64,000 nucleotides of DNA from Thomasclavelia spiroformis DSM 1552 (GTDB lineage: Bacteria > Bacillota_I > Bacilli_A > Erysipelotrichales > Coprobacillaceae). The stretch is taken from the NCBI RefSeq assembly GCF_025149465.1, contig NZ_CP102275.1, positions 1-64,000 on the forward strand. The letters run 5' to 3'. The position numbers and the translations under genes were made by a program. Positions 36,695 to 46,700 of this stretch are shown here, one piece after another. The notes under the pieces were generated by a model. It was not told where the DNA came from, ran no database searches, and was given only the letters and a program-made list of their open reading frames with translations. The stretch's first letter is position 1. Each line of letters begins with the position of its first letter.

Positions 36695-37720
36695 ATGAAA
36701 ATTTTAGTAACAGGTGGAGCAGGTTTTATTGGAGGAAACTTTGTTCATTATATGGTTGAAAATCATCCAGAAGATATGATTGTAAACTTAGATTTATTAA
36801 CTTATGCTGGTAATTTAGAAACTTGTAAACCAGTTGAAGGTAAACCAAATTATAAATTTGTAAAAGGTGATATTGCTGATCGTAAGTTTATCTTTGATTT
36901 ATTTGAAAAAGAAAAATTTGATATTGTAGTAAACTTTGCTGCAGAATCACATGTTGATAGAAGTATCACAGATCCTGAAATTTTTGTTAAAACAAATGTA
37001 ATGGGAACTACTACTTTATTAGATGCAGCTAAAGAATTTGGGGTAAAAAGATATCATCAAGTTTCTACTGATGAAGTATATGGTGATTTACCATTAGATC
37101 GCCCAGATTTATTCTTTACAGAAACAACACCATTGCATACTTCTAGCCCATATAGTTCTTCAAAAGCTTCTGCAGATTTATTTGTATTAGCTTATCATAG
37201 AACATATGGCTTGCCAGTAACAATTTCAAGATGTTCTAATAACTATGGACCATATCATTTCCCAGAAAAACTTATCCCATTAATGATTTCTAGAGCATTA
37301 GCTGACGAAGAATTACCAGTATATGGTAAAGGTGATAACGTTCGTGATTGGTTACATGTATATGATCACTGTGTTGCAATTGACTTAATTATTAGAAATG
37401 GTCGAGTTGGTGAAGTTTATAATGTAGGTGGTCATAATGAAAGAACAAATCTAGAAGTTGTTAAAACTATTTTAAAAGCTTTAAATAAACCTGAATCTTT
37501 AATTAAATTTGTTGAAGATAGAAAAGGACATGATAGAAGATATGCTATTGATCCAACTAAGTTAGAAACTGAACTTGGATGGAAACCAAAATACAATTTC
37601 GATACAGGTATTCAACAAACTATTCAATGGTATTTAGATAATAAAGAATGGTGGCAAAATATCTTATCTGGTGAATATCAAAATTATTTTGAAAAAATGT
37701 ATGCTGGAAAAGTAAAATAA
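36695..37720 (+). CDS. rfbB: dTDP-glucose 4,6-dehydratase
   Basis: RfbB/RmlB converts dTDP-glucose to the 4-keto-6-deoxy sugar using bound NAD. The 341-aa SDR enzyme has the Rossmann motif GGAGFIGGNF, FAAESHVDRSI, STDEVYGDLP (catalytic Thr-Asp-Glu), the YSSSKASADL Tyr-Lys pair, SRCSNNYGPYHFPEKLIPL and RKGHDRRYAID. The start codon directly abuts the rfbC stop. A strong terminator follows. Confidence 0.97.
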   Translation: MKILVTGGAGFIGGNFVHYMVENHPEDMIVNLDLLTYAGNLETCKPVEGKPNYKFVKGDIADRKFIFDLFEKEKFDIVVNFAAESHVDRSITDPEIFVKTNVMGTTTLLDAAKEFGVKRYHQVSTDEVYGDLPLDRPDLFFTETTPLHTSSPYSSSKASADLFVLAYHRTYGLPVTISRCSNNYGPYHFPEKLIPLMISRALADEELPVYGKGDNVRDWLHVYDHCVAIDLIIRNGRVGEVYNVGGHNERTNLEVVKTILKALNKPESLIKFVEDRKGHDRRYAIDPTKLETELGWKPKYNFDTGIQQTIQWYLDNKEWWQNILSGEYQNYFEKMYAGKVK

Positions 37721-37752
37721 TAAAAGAGCTAATTTTTAGCTCTTTTATTATT
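37716..37752. terminator. Bidirectional terminator
   Basis: Perfect 17-bp stem (AATAATAAAAGAGCTAA and complement) with a 3-nt loop, spanning the end of rfbB and the stop codon of the converging gene. Confidence 0.85.
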
Positions 37753-38911
37753 TAGTACATATAAATAATCCACAATCTTTAGTTATTTTAATACCATTTT
37801 GTTTATTTATTAAATCATTGATATAGTGTTTAAATTCTTTTAAACGATTACTAAGATATTCATTTTGATTACCATGACAACTAAGTATATAATCAATCAA
37901 TGGTTGTGCTTCATTAACTAATAAATAATCATCATATTTTTTTAGTTCAACAAAGCTAAAATATTTTGATAAAATCTCCTTTCCATTTTCCAATCCAAAA
38001 TGATCAGGTAGAAAATTTATTGATAAAGAAATCCTGTTATCGAATTGTTTAACTATTTCAGTTATTTCTTTCATATGCAATTTACTATATGTACTACAAT
38101 AAAAAGTACCTCCAGATTTTAATACCCTAGTTATTTCTTGTAAACCACGATTAAGATCGTTTAAGTAAAATAAAACATGATTAGCAATTATATTATCAAA
38201 ATAATTACTTTTAAAAGGAATATCATTGCAATCAATTATTAAATAGTTATAATCATCACCTAAACGTTGTTTTGTCTCTTCTATCATACCAGCAGAATTG
38301 TCTGATAGAAATATTTCTCGATTACGTAAATTATAATGATTATTTTCCCAAAGTTTACCATTACCACATCCAATTTCTAGCAGTCGATAAACAGTTGAAA
38401 AATCAATTTGTTCAAATATCCAAGAAAACCAATCATTTTTGTTAACTGAGAAAGTATCATGAAAACTTATTCGAGTATCTAAGTTATTTGTATTCATATA
38501 GTGTTCAATTATTTTATCTTCAATTGATGATAGATTGATTAATTCAATAATTTTATCCCAAGGAATTTCTTCTTTATTTAATAATTTTTTTGTTGATTTA
38601 AGTGATTCTTTTAAAGCATTTAATTTTTGGATTTTTTGATCTAATAAAGAAATTTGTAGTTGAATTGATTTTTTAAAACTGTTTTTATCATTATCTTGAA
38701 TTAAAGGATAAATTTCTTCTAATGAAAATCCTAATTGTTTTAAAGATACAATTTTTTGTAATGTAATTAAATCGTTATTACAATATCGTCGATAACCATT
38801 ATTGAGTACTTTTGTTGGCTTTAAAAGACCAATTTTATCATAGTATCTAATTGTTCTTATTGTTACACCGGCAATTTTAGCAAATTCACCTGTCGAATAT
38901 AATTTTTCCAT
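37748..38911 (-). CDS. MerR-family regulator fused to a SAM-dependent methyltransferase
   Basis: About 387 aa. The N-terminal MerR helix-turn-helix (about residues 1-70) reads YSTGEFAKIAGVTIRTIRYYD and GLLKPTKVLNNGYRRY, followed by a coiled-coil helix (about 75-115, lysine-rich). From about 160 comes a class I methyltransferase: LLEIGCGNGKLWE (motif I), LSDNSAGMIEETKQRL, IIDCNDIPFKSNYFDNIIANHVLFYL and VLKSGGTFYCSTYS. The methylated substrate is unknown. An ATG at 38929 is also in frame; the inner ATG matches the usual MerR start, but neither has a clear ribosome binding site. Confidence 0.88.
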   Translation of the reverse strand: MEKLYSTGEFAKIAGVTIRTIRYYDKIGLLKPTKVLNNGYRRYCNNDLITLQKIVSLKQLGFSLEEIYPLIQDNDKNSFKKSIQLQISLLDQKIQKLNALKESLKSTKKLLNKEEIPWDKIIELINLSSIEDKIIEHYMNTNNLDTRISFHDTFSVNKNDWFSWIFEQIDFSTVYRLLEIGCGNGKLWENNHYNLRNREIFLSDNSAGMIEETKQRLGDDYNYLIIDCNDIPFKSNYFDNIIANHVLFYLNDLNRGLQEITRVLKSGGTFYCSTYSKLHMKEITEIVKQFDNRISLSINFLPDHFGLENGKEILSKYFSFVELKKYDDYLLVNEAQPLIDYILSCHGNQNEYLSNRLKEFKHYINDLINKQNGIKITKDCGLFICTK

Positions 38912-39017
38912 ATTTATATTATAAGTCATTTTATAAATAAATGAAAGTTATTGCCCAGGAAATTAATTGTATATAAATGCTTTCTAATATATACTAAATA
39001 TGATAGGGGAATGTATT

Positions 39018-39800
39018 ATGAAAAAAGTAATAAATAATATTTATATCCAAATAAACTATAAAATATCTAATTATAGAAGAAAGGTTAGTAAAAATGCCAG
39101 TATTTCTTTAGCATATTATTTGATTATGTCAATAGTTCCAATCTGTTCATTATGCGCATTTTTATCTTCATTATTTAATATTGATTTAAGTAATTTAGAA
39201 GTATTACTTACTGAATATTTAACACCGGAATTTTCAAATATTGTTACAAGTTCACTAACAGCTAAACATATTAGTATTTCATCAATGGTTGTGCTTATAA
39301 TTTCTTTGTATGTAGTTAGTAAAGGAATCAATCAAATGTATGAAATTTCAAAAACACTATTTAATTACACAAGTAATCGAAATTTTATAGTTGAAAGAAT
39401 GATAACAGTCTTTAAAACATTAATAGTACTTATTTTACTAATGCTAATAACTTCATTATTAGCATTTATACCAATTATTAATAGTTTTATTAATCTTAGT
39501 AATATATTTATTTTTGATAATACATATTTGTTTTTAGTATTATTTATTTTGTTATCATTAATATATAAAATAATACCAGGAGTAAAAGTAGCTTGGATCG
39601 ATACTATGAAAGGAACAGCTATAGCAAGTATTTTATTATTATTATTAATATTAGGTTTGAAATATTATTTTAGTATTAGTGATTATACTACTGTATATGG
39701 TCCTTTAGCATCATTTGTTGTAATTATGATTACATTCATGTTTGTATCTGAGATAATTTATATTGGGATGTATGTGGTAGCTAAGGGATATAAGAAATAG
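39018..39800 (+). CDS. YihY/BrkB-family membrane protein
   Basis: A 260-aa protein with six predicted membrane segments. The YihY/BrkB pattern is visible in SLAYYLIMSIVPICSLCAFL near the start, the amphipathic stretch LTEYLTPEFSNIV, and YKIIPGVKVAWIDTMKGTAIASILLLL, then the last two helices. These inner-membrane proteins are widespread and of uncertain function (earlier misnamed RNase BN). The ATG at 39018, 7 nt after AGGGGA, is preferred to an ATG at 39000. Confidence 0.87.
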   Translation: MKKVINNIYIQINYKISNYRRKVSKNASISLAYYLIMSIVPICSLCAFLSSLFNIDLSNLEVLLTEYLTPEFSNIVTSSLTAKHISISSMVVLIISLYVVSKGINQMYEISKTLFNYTSNRNFIVERMITVFKTLIVLILLMLITSLLAFIPIINSFINLSNIFIFDNTYLFLVLFILLSLIYKIIPGVKVAWIDTMKGTAIASILLLLLILGLKYYFSISDYTTVYGPLASFVVIMITFMFVSEIIYIGMYVVAKGYKK

Positions 39801-39965
39801 TATTGTTATGAAATAAATATCAAAATTTTTGATAATGTTATTTATAGGTGTAGTATTAAATAATGCTAGACATTTTAACAAATTATGTGATTAATAAAAT
39901 GATATAGTATTTTAGACAAATCATTGATATAATGCCAACGGAGAGAAAAAAAGGAGGATTATTAG

Positions 39966-42900
39966 ATGCAAAATATCTTTAAAAAGATTTTAGCGGTATT
40001 AATTGTAATAACCGTATGTATTTCAAATAGTTATTTTTTGATAGATGTTTCAGCAAAAGAAAAAGCAGCATCTACTCTTGATGATTACAAAGATAAAACA
40101 GAAGTAGGAGCAATACTCGATACTAATCAAGAAATAACGACAATGGATGAAAATGGAAATGTTCATCCATTAGAAGAAACGGATGTTATAAATAGAAGAC
40201 AAGTAATGGATGCTCAACCAAGAATTAGTAATTCATCTGTTGCGGTAGTAAATTTTAGAACTAAAAGTTCATCATCATATAATACCGAATATACAGAGGT
40301 TACTACTGGTAGAGCTGGGTATACAAATGGTTACTATGCAGCTGATGGAGCATTTTTAGGATATGATAATGAATCAAATCCAACAAAAGTAAAATTTATG
40401 CAGGCTGGTGTAGTTGGTTGGGTTAATGTTAATGAAGTTCAAGTTTTAGAATATACAAGCTCTGCAGTAAACACATTAAGTAAATATTACGTGAAAAATG
40501 GTAGAATATATCATGGTATTAGTACTAATCTAGCAAGTAGTAATTATGGATCAGCCTTAGATTATGGACCTAAACCATCGTATTTAAAAGAAGGTGTGGA
40601 TTATTATAGCTACGATGGTCACTATTTTTATGAAGGAAGTACATATGCAAGCTATGCAAAAATGTTGAATGATTATCGTAATAATACTAGAGCTAATTCA
40701 GTGAATAGCTCTTCACCATACTATAATTATTATGAGTATCTTTCTCATCGAAGTATTACTGCTTATAGTGCAGTTGAGTTAAATAATGCTATAGCTTCAA
40801 TGGTTACAGCATCAGAAAATAGTTATGGACGTACGTCAAAATTGAGAAATATGGCTGATGCCTTTATTGAAAATCAAAATAAATATGGAACTAATGCTTT
40901 ACTTATGATTGGAGTAGCAGCAAATGAAAGTGCATGGGGTTGTAGTAGAATTGCAGCAGAAAAAAATAATTTATTTGGGCATGCAGCATATGATAGTGAT
41001 CCTGGAGGAAGCGCAAATGGATATTCGTCTGTAGAATATAGCATTTATTATCATTCATCACAATTCATATCTAAAGGATATTTAGATCCTGTTACAGATG
41101 GTAGATATTTTGGAGCTAATTTAGGAGATAAAGGTAGTGGAATTAATGTTAAGTATGCTTCTGATCCTTATTGGGGAGAAAAAGCAGCAGCAGTATGTTG
41201 GAAAATAGATAGCTATTTAGGATCAAAAGATTCATATAAATATACAATTGTTATTAAAGATACGATCAATGCTAATCATAGCGTTATAAATATAAAAAGC
41301 GATGCAGTATCAAATTCAAATACACTTTATTCAACTTATCCCAAAAGTAAAACAACTACTTTAAAAAATCAAGCACCTGCTAATTATCCATTTATTATTT
41401 TAAAAAATGGAGAAAAAAATAATTATTATAAAATACAATCAGATGGTGCGGTAAATAGTAATCGTACAGGAATTATAAATATGCCTAGTCAGGCTGAATA
41501 TTCTTTTGATAAAGATTATGGATATATTCCAAAATCAAGTGTAACAGTAGTAAGCAACGGTTTTAATTCTAGTTCATCAATAGCCCAAAATACTGAAAAT
41601 GTTACTGGACAGCCAACAGGAAAAGATAGTAGTGAACCAACTATTTCATATAGTGCTAATAGTCAAGATATTGGTTGGTTAGAACAAGTAACGGAACCAA
41701 ATACAGCAGGTACTACAGGAAGATCATTGGATTTATATCAAATTAAAATATCTTTAGCAAATGCTGTGAAATCGGCAAAACTATCAGCTAAAGTTTATAG
41801 TGATGGTAAATGGCTAACCTATGATAAAATTACCGCAGACACAGAAATTGGAAATGCTGATAAAGCATTACAAATTGTTAACTTTAATTTAAGTAATCAA
41901 GCTGGATATCGATTACAGTATCGAGTTCATAGTGCTGATATCGGTTGGCAACCATGGGTTAATCAAGGTGAAGATGCAGGAATAAGTGGAAAAAATATTC
42001 AAGCAATTGATTTTAAATTAGTAAGAGATGGTTCTGTAATAATTACAAAACCAAGTATTTATTATCAAGCTCATATAAGCCAAGACGGTTGGTTAGATTA
42101 TGTAGGTGATAGTGAAATAGCTGGGAATATTGAAAAATCTTATGCACTAGAAGCTTTTAAAATTGGAATTGATAATATCAGCAGTAATTATCAATTGAAT
42201 GTAAAAACATATGATAAAGTAAATGGTTGGGTAAATTATGATAATGTAAAAGGAGATACAATTATTGGTAGTACAGGTAAATCATTATCATTACAAGCAA
42301 TCAATGCTACGTTAAATAATAATGATGGATACAAATTACAATATCGAACATATTTATCTAATCAAGGATGGTCAGATTGGACTAATCAGGGTTCAGTAAG
42401 TGGAGTTACATCAGGAGATAATGAAATAAAAGCAGTAATGTTTAGAATTATTCAAGATTTATCAATTTCTAGTGTAACATTGAACAAACAAGAAACAACA
42501 CTTGTAAAAGGGACAACTGAAACACTAAAAGCAACGATCAATCCAAGTGATACAACAGACAGCAAAGCATTGACATGGACAACAAGCAACAGTAAAGTAG
42601 CAACAGTAGACAGTAATGGAAAAGTAACAGGAATATCAGAAGGAGAAGCTACAATTACAGTAAGAACAAGTAATGGAAAAACAGCAAGCTGTGAAGTAAC
42701 GGTAATAGAACAAGAACCAGAATTGGTTTATCAGGCACATGTAGCTGATTATGGCTGGTTAGAAACAGTTGGTGATGGAGAAACAGCAGGAACAACTGGC
42801 AAAAACAAACAGATGGAAGCCATTAAGATAAATTTGATAAATAATGTATATAAAGGTACAGTGGAATACAGTGCACATGTAGCTGATTATGGCTGGATGG

Positions 42901-43625
42901 CATGGACAGATAATGGAAACCAGGCAGGAACAACTGGTGAAAACAAACAGATGGAAGCTATCAAAATTAAATTAACGGGTGAGCTTGAAGAGAAATATGA
43001 TATATATTATCGAGTACATGCAGAGGAATTAGGATGGCTAGATTGGACATCAAATGGAAAAGCAGCAGGGACAGCAGGATATTGTTATCAGATTGAAGCA
43101 ATTGAAATAAAATTGGTAGAAAAAGGAAGCAGGGCACCCGGAGCAACAGAAAGAGCATATGTGCAGAAAAGATATATAAAATATGCTTCGCATGTAGCTG
43201 ATTATGGATGGCTATCAGATGTATATGATGGAAGTATTTCAGGAACAATAGGAAAATGCAAACAGATGGAAGCAATAAGCATTTCATTAGAAAATCAGCC
43301 ATATGGAGGGAATATCGAATACCGAACACATAGTGCAGATATTGGATGGCAGGAATTTAGAAGCAATGGAACGGTTGCAGGAACAGTAGGAAGAAATAAG
43401 CAGATGGAAGCGATAGAAATCAAGCTTACAGGAGAAATGGAAAAAGAATATGACATCTACTATCGTGTACATATAGCCGATTATGGCTGGTTAGATTGGG
43501 CAAAAAATGGAGCAAGTGCCGGAAGTGAAGGAATGTCCAAAAGAATAGAGGCAATAGAAATAAGGATTGTTCAAAAAGGAGGAAGCGAGCCAGGGAATAC
43601 AGTAAGACCGTTTATAAAAAAATAA
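39966..43625 (+). CDS. Secreted N-acetylglucosaminidase with 12 ChW repeats and a BIG2 domain
   Basis: A 1219-aa exported protein. It has a signal peptide (about residues 1-30) and an SH3-like region. The glucosaminidase domain (about 290-420) contains LMIGVAANESAWGCSRIAAEKNNLFG, with the likely catalytic Glu about 321. Six ChW repeats (about 559-830), a BIG2 Ig-like domain (about 835-915) and six more ChW repeats (about 919-1210) follow. It probably cuts glycan strands of peptidoglycan. The repeats fall into four ordered triplets. The last third is nearly identical in DNA to the end of the next gene. RBS AAAGGAGG. Confidence 0.9.
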   Translation: MQNIFKKILAVLIVITVCISNSYFLIDVSAKEKAASTLDDYKDKTEVGAILDTNQEITTMDENGNVHPLEETDVINRRQVMDAQPRISNSSVAVVNFRTKSSSSYNTEYTEVTTGRAGYTNGYYAADGAFLGYDNESNPTKVKFMQAGVVGWVNVNEVQVLEYTSSAVNTLSKYYVKNGRIYHGISTNLASSNYGSALDYGPKPSYLKEGVDYYSYDGHYFYEGSTYASYAKMLNDYRNNTRANSVNSSSPYYNYYEYLSHRSITAYSAVELNNAIASMVTASENSYGRTSKLRNMADAFIENQNKYGTNALLMIGVAANESAWGCSRIAAEKNNLFGHAAYDSDPGGSANGYSSVEYSIYYHSSQFISKGYLDPVTDGRYFGANLGDKGSGINVKYASDPYWGEKAAAVCWKIDSYLGSKDSYKYTIVIKDTINANHSVINIKSDAVSNSNTLYSTYPKSKTTTLKNQAPANYPFIILKNGEKNNYYKIQSDGAVNSNRTGIINMPSQAEYSFDKDYGYIPKSSVTVVSNGFNSSSSIAQNTENVTGQPTGKDSSEPTISYSANSQDIGWLEQVTEPNTAGTTGRSLDLYQIKISLANAVKSAKLSAKVYSDGKWLTYDKITADTEIGNADKALQIVNFNLSNQAGYRLQYRVHSADIGWQPWVNQGEDAGISGKNIQAIDFKLVRDGSVIITKPSIYYQAHISQDGWLDYVGDSEIAGNIEKSYALEAFKIGIDNISSNYQLNVKTYDKVNGWVNYDNVKGDTIIGSTGKSLSLQAINATLNNNDGYKLQYRTYLSNQGWSDWTNQGSVSGVTSGDNEIKAVMFRIIQDLSISSVTLNKQETTLVKGTTETLKATINPSDTTDSKALTWTTSNSKVATVDSNGKVTGISEGEATITVRTSNGKTASCEVTVIEQEPELVYQAHVADYGWLETVGDGETAGTTGKNKQMEAIKINLINNVYKGTVEYSAHVADYGWMAWTDNGNQAGTTGENKQMEAIKIKLTGELEEKYDIYYRVHAEELGWLDWTSNGKAAGTAGYCYQIEAIEIKLVEKGSRAPGATERAYVQKRYIKYASHVADYGWLSDVYDGSISGTIGKCKQMEAISISLENQPYGGNIEYRTHSADIGWQEFRSNGTVAGTVGRNKQMEAIEIKLTGEMEKEYDIYYRVHIADYGWLDWAKNGASAGSEGMSKRIEAIEIRIVQKGGSEPGNTVRPFIKK
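42527..43625 (+). repeat. 1.1-kb direct repeat, copy A (BIG2 plus six ChW repeats)
   Basis: Matches 46339-47437 at a constant offset of 3812 bases with no indels. I saw about six substitutions, several of them silent. It begins within the BIG2 domain and ends at the stop codon in both genes. Confidence 0.95.
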
Positions 43626-43637
43626 TTGAGATAAAAA

Positions 43638-43687
43638 AGAGGAAGATTTAAATTTATTGATTTTTAATAAATTTTAAATCTTCCTTT
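43638..43687 (+). terminator. Terminator after the glucosaminidase gene
   Basis: AGAGGAAGATTTAAATTTATT pairs with AATAAATTTTAAATCTTCCTTT in a long stem. Confidence 0.75.
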
Positions 43688-43737
43688 ATTTATGTCTTAT
43701 AAGAATCTAAAATATGTTTTAACTTATCTTTTTTGTA

Positions 43738-43766
43738 TTAAAAAGTATGATTATATGTAGTAAAAT
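43738..43766 (+). promoter_or_regulatory. Promoter of the metalloprotease gene (shared ChW-gene motif)
   Basis: TTAAAA (43738-43743), 17 nt, TAAAAT (43761-43766). The 30 nt 43738-43767 differ by one base from 50732-50761 upstream of the ChW L,D-transpeptidase, including the spacer, so shared regulation is likely. Confidence 0.6.
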
Positions 43767-43786
43767 ATAATCAGGAGGAATGTAAT

Positions 43787-46700
43787 ATGAAAATTAAATT
43801 AGTTATTGCAATGTTAATAGGTTCATTAATTATGGGGTCATTTACAGTTATATCTGTTTATGGAAAAAATGATGAACTTGATACAACATTATTAGAAGAA
43901 CATGCGGGGGGATTATTGGATTATACTAAAATGTATGGTTTAGAAAAAGAGGAGGTAAAACCAATAACACATAATCGTTATTTACGTTCAAGTGCACCTC
44001 AAGAAAACAATTATCTTGCAATAATGGTTGAATTTCCTGATAAAACAGGAACAAGTCTTGATGATGTACAAACATTAAGCAAGGCCGAGGCTGTAATGAA
44101 TAAGGGTAATCGAAATATGGAAACACCCAACGGTAGCGTACCGATTATTTCATTAAAAGAATATGTTGAAAAATATACATATCATAAAATGACTACTAAA
44201 ACTACTTTTTTTCCACAAGATAAAAGCGGTAATGTAGTATCAGTAATGTTATCAAAAAATCGCAGTTATTACATGAAAAAATCTGCTAGTAATCCAAATG
44301 GTTACACATTAACTCAAGCTCGTGAAAGAGAAGAAGAGTTAGTAAATGAAATTCTATCTAAAGCTAAAGAAAGTATCGAAAGAGTTTTTAATGCAAGTGA
44401 TTTAGATAAAAATAATGATGGTAATGTTGATGCTATTTCTTTTTTTATTGAGGCTGATAAAGTAACTGAGGATAAAGTAGAATGGTCTGATTTATTATGG
44501 TCTCATAAAATTAGTGGGATGAATTTAAATGTTACTTTAGAAGGAAAGAAAGTTAATACATATAACTTAATTAATACTTATGATAGTAATTATTTAGGTG
44601 GCGTTTTTTCAATGAACCAAGGTACTTATGGTACAATTATTCATGAGTATATGCATGTTTTAGGATTACCTGATTTATATCGTTATAATAGCGGTGGTGA
44701 TCCAGTTGGATTTTATGATATTATGGCTACTACAACAAATTATAACCCACAGGGTATATTGGCATATATGACAAGCGAGTATAACAATTTAGGATGGAAT
44801 AGCTTATCGGAGGTAAAATCGTCTACAAGTGTTACTTTGAATAAGCCACAATATTCTAACCCAAGTGAAAAAAGAGCTGTTAAAATAGTTTCACCAGTTA
44901 ATGAAGATGAGTTTTTTATTGTGGAATATTATGAAAAACGAGATAAAGTTTATGCATCTGATACAAGTATTAGTGATGGACTTGTTGTATATCGAATTAA
45001 TTCTAAAGTAAAAAATGGAAATATGAATGGTACTTCAACTGGGAAAAATGATTATTTATATGTTTTTAGGCCAAATGAAACTGGTTGTGGTAAAGGAGAA
45101 GGAAATCTAAATCAAGCAGTATTAAGTAAAAATGGTCGCAGTAGCATTGGTAAACCACTTAATACAACGTATAGTTGGAATAATGATACATTATTTTATA
45201 GTAATGGTACAAATAGTGGGATTACTATTAATATCACTAGTAGTAGTAGCAATAGTATAACTTTTGATATTAATGTACCAATAGTTCAAGGTGATGGAAG
45301 TACTGCTAAACCATATTTAATTAGTAGTGTTGATGATCTTGATTTAATTAGAAAAAATAGTACAAAAGTATTTAAATTACTAAATGATATTGATTTAAGC
45401 GGTGTTAGTAATTTTCAAACAATTTCCAATTTTAGTGGAACTTTAGATGGAAATGGTTTTGCTATTAAAAATTTAACACTTAATAATCAATCAAGCTTTA
45501 TAAACACCTTATCAAGTAGAGGAGTTGTTAAGAATTTAAATTTTGAAAATATTTCAATTACAAATAGAAATTCTTCACATACTGGAATCTTTGGAACAGT
45601 TAGTGGTCAATTGGAAAATATTGCAATTAAATCAGGAAAAATATCTAATCAATCAAGTAATAATGGTCAATATTTAGGGACTGGAGCATTAGCAGGAGTA
45701 TTATCTAGTGGAGGAGCGATTAAAGATTGTTATAGTAGTGCCAATGTAACTCAAGGAATAAATGTAGGTGGTTTAATTGGTTTAAATCAAAATGGAACAA
45801 TTCAAGATTGTTATGTTAATGGTGTTGTAAGCAGTGGTAAGAAAAGTAGTGGAGCTGTAGTTGGAACACAATATTTTACAAGTTATGATCGATATAAACA
45901 ACCTGAAAATGTATTGTATGATATTAATAAAACTAAACAAAATGAAGCAATTGGAACAGTTTATGGAAGTGATAAATTAATTGATAACAAAACAGGTAAA
46001 GAAGGATTTATTGGAGTTGATTTATTAAAAGAGATAACATTAGATATATCTGGTATAAAAGAAAAGGAACTTGGTCTAACGATTAAAGCTAATCCAATAA
46101 TAAGTCTATCAAAAAAAGTGACTATTAAAGATACTAGTATTGCTACTTATAATAGTATTACCAATAGAATTCAAGCACATAAGAGAGGAAAAACAGAATT
46201 AACAGTATCATTACCAGTCGGTAATAATACAATGATACTTTCATCAACGATAAATGTTATTAATTCAAATATACCAATAACAAGAGTTACATTAGATAGA
46301 TCATTATTAACTCTAAATTTAAATCAATCTACTAATTTAAAAGCAACGATCAATCCAAGTGATACAACAGACAGTAAAGCATTGACATGGACAACAAGCA
46401 ACAGTAAAGTAGCAACAGTAGACAGTAATGGAAAAGTAACAGGAATATCAGAAGGAGAAGCTACAATTACAGTAAGAACAAGTAATGGAAAAACAGCAAG
46501 CTGTAAAGTAACGGTAATAGAACAAGAACCAGAATTGGTTTATCAGGCACATGTAGCTGATTATGGCTGGTTAGAAACAGTTGGTGATGGAGAAACAGCA
46601 GGAACAACTGGCAAAAACAAACAGATGGAAGCCATTAAGATAAATTTGATAAATAATGTATATAAAGGTACAGTGGAATACAGTGCACATGTAGCTGATT

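Noticed and set aside
42967-43329. 120-aa minus-strand frame inside the ChW region, repeated at 46779-47141
   Set aside because: It appears twice only because the DNA is duplicated; it is antisense to ChW repeats, has no ribosome binding site and has a low-complexity Leu/His/Phe composition.
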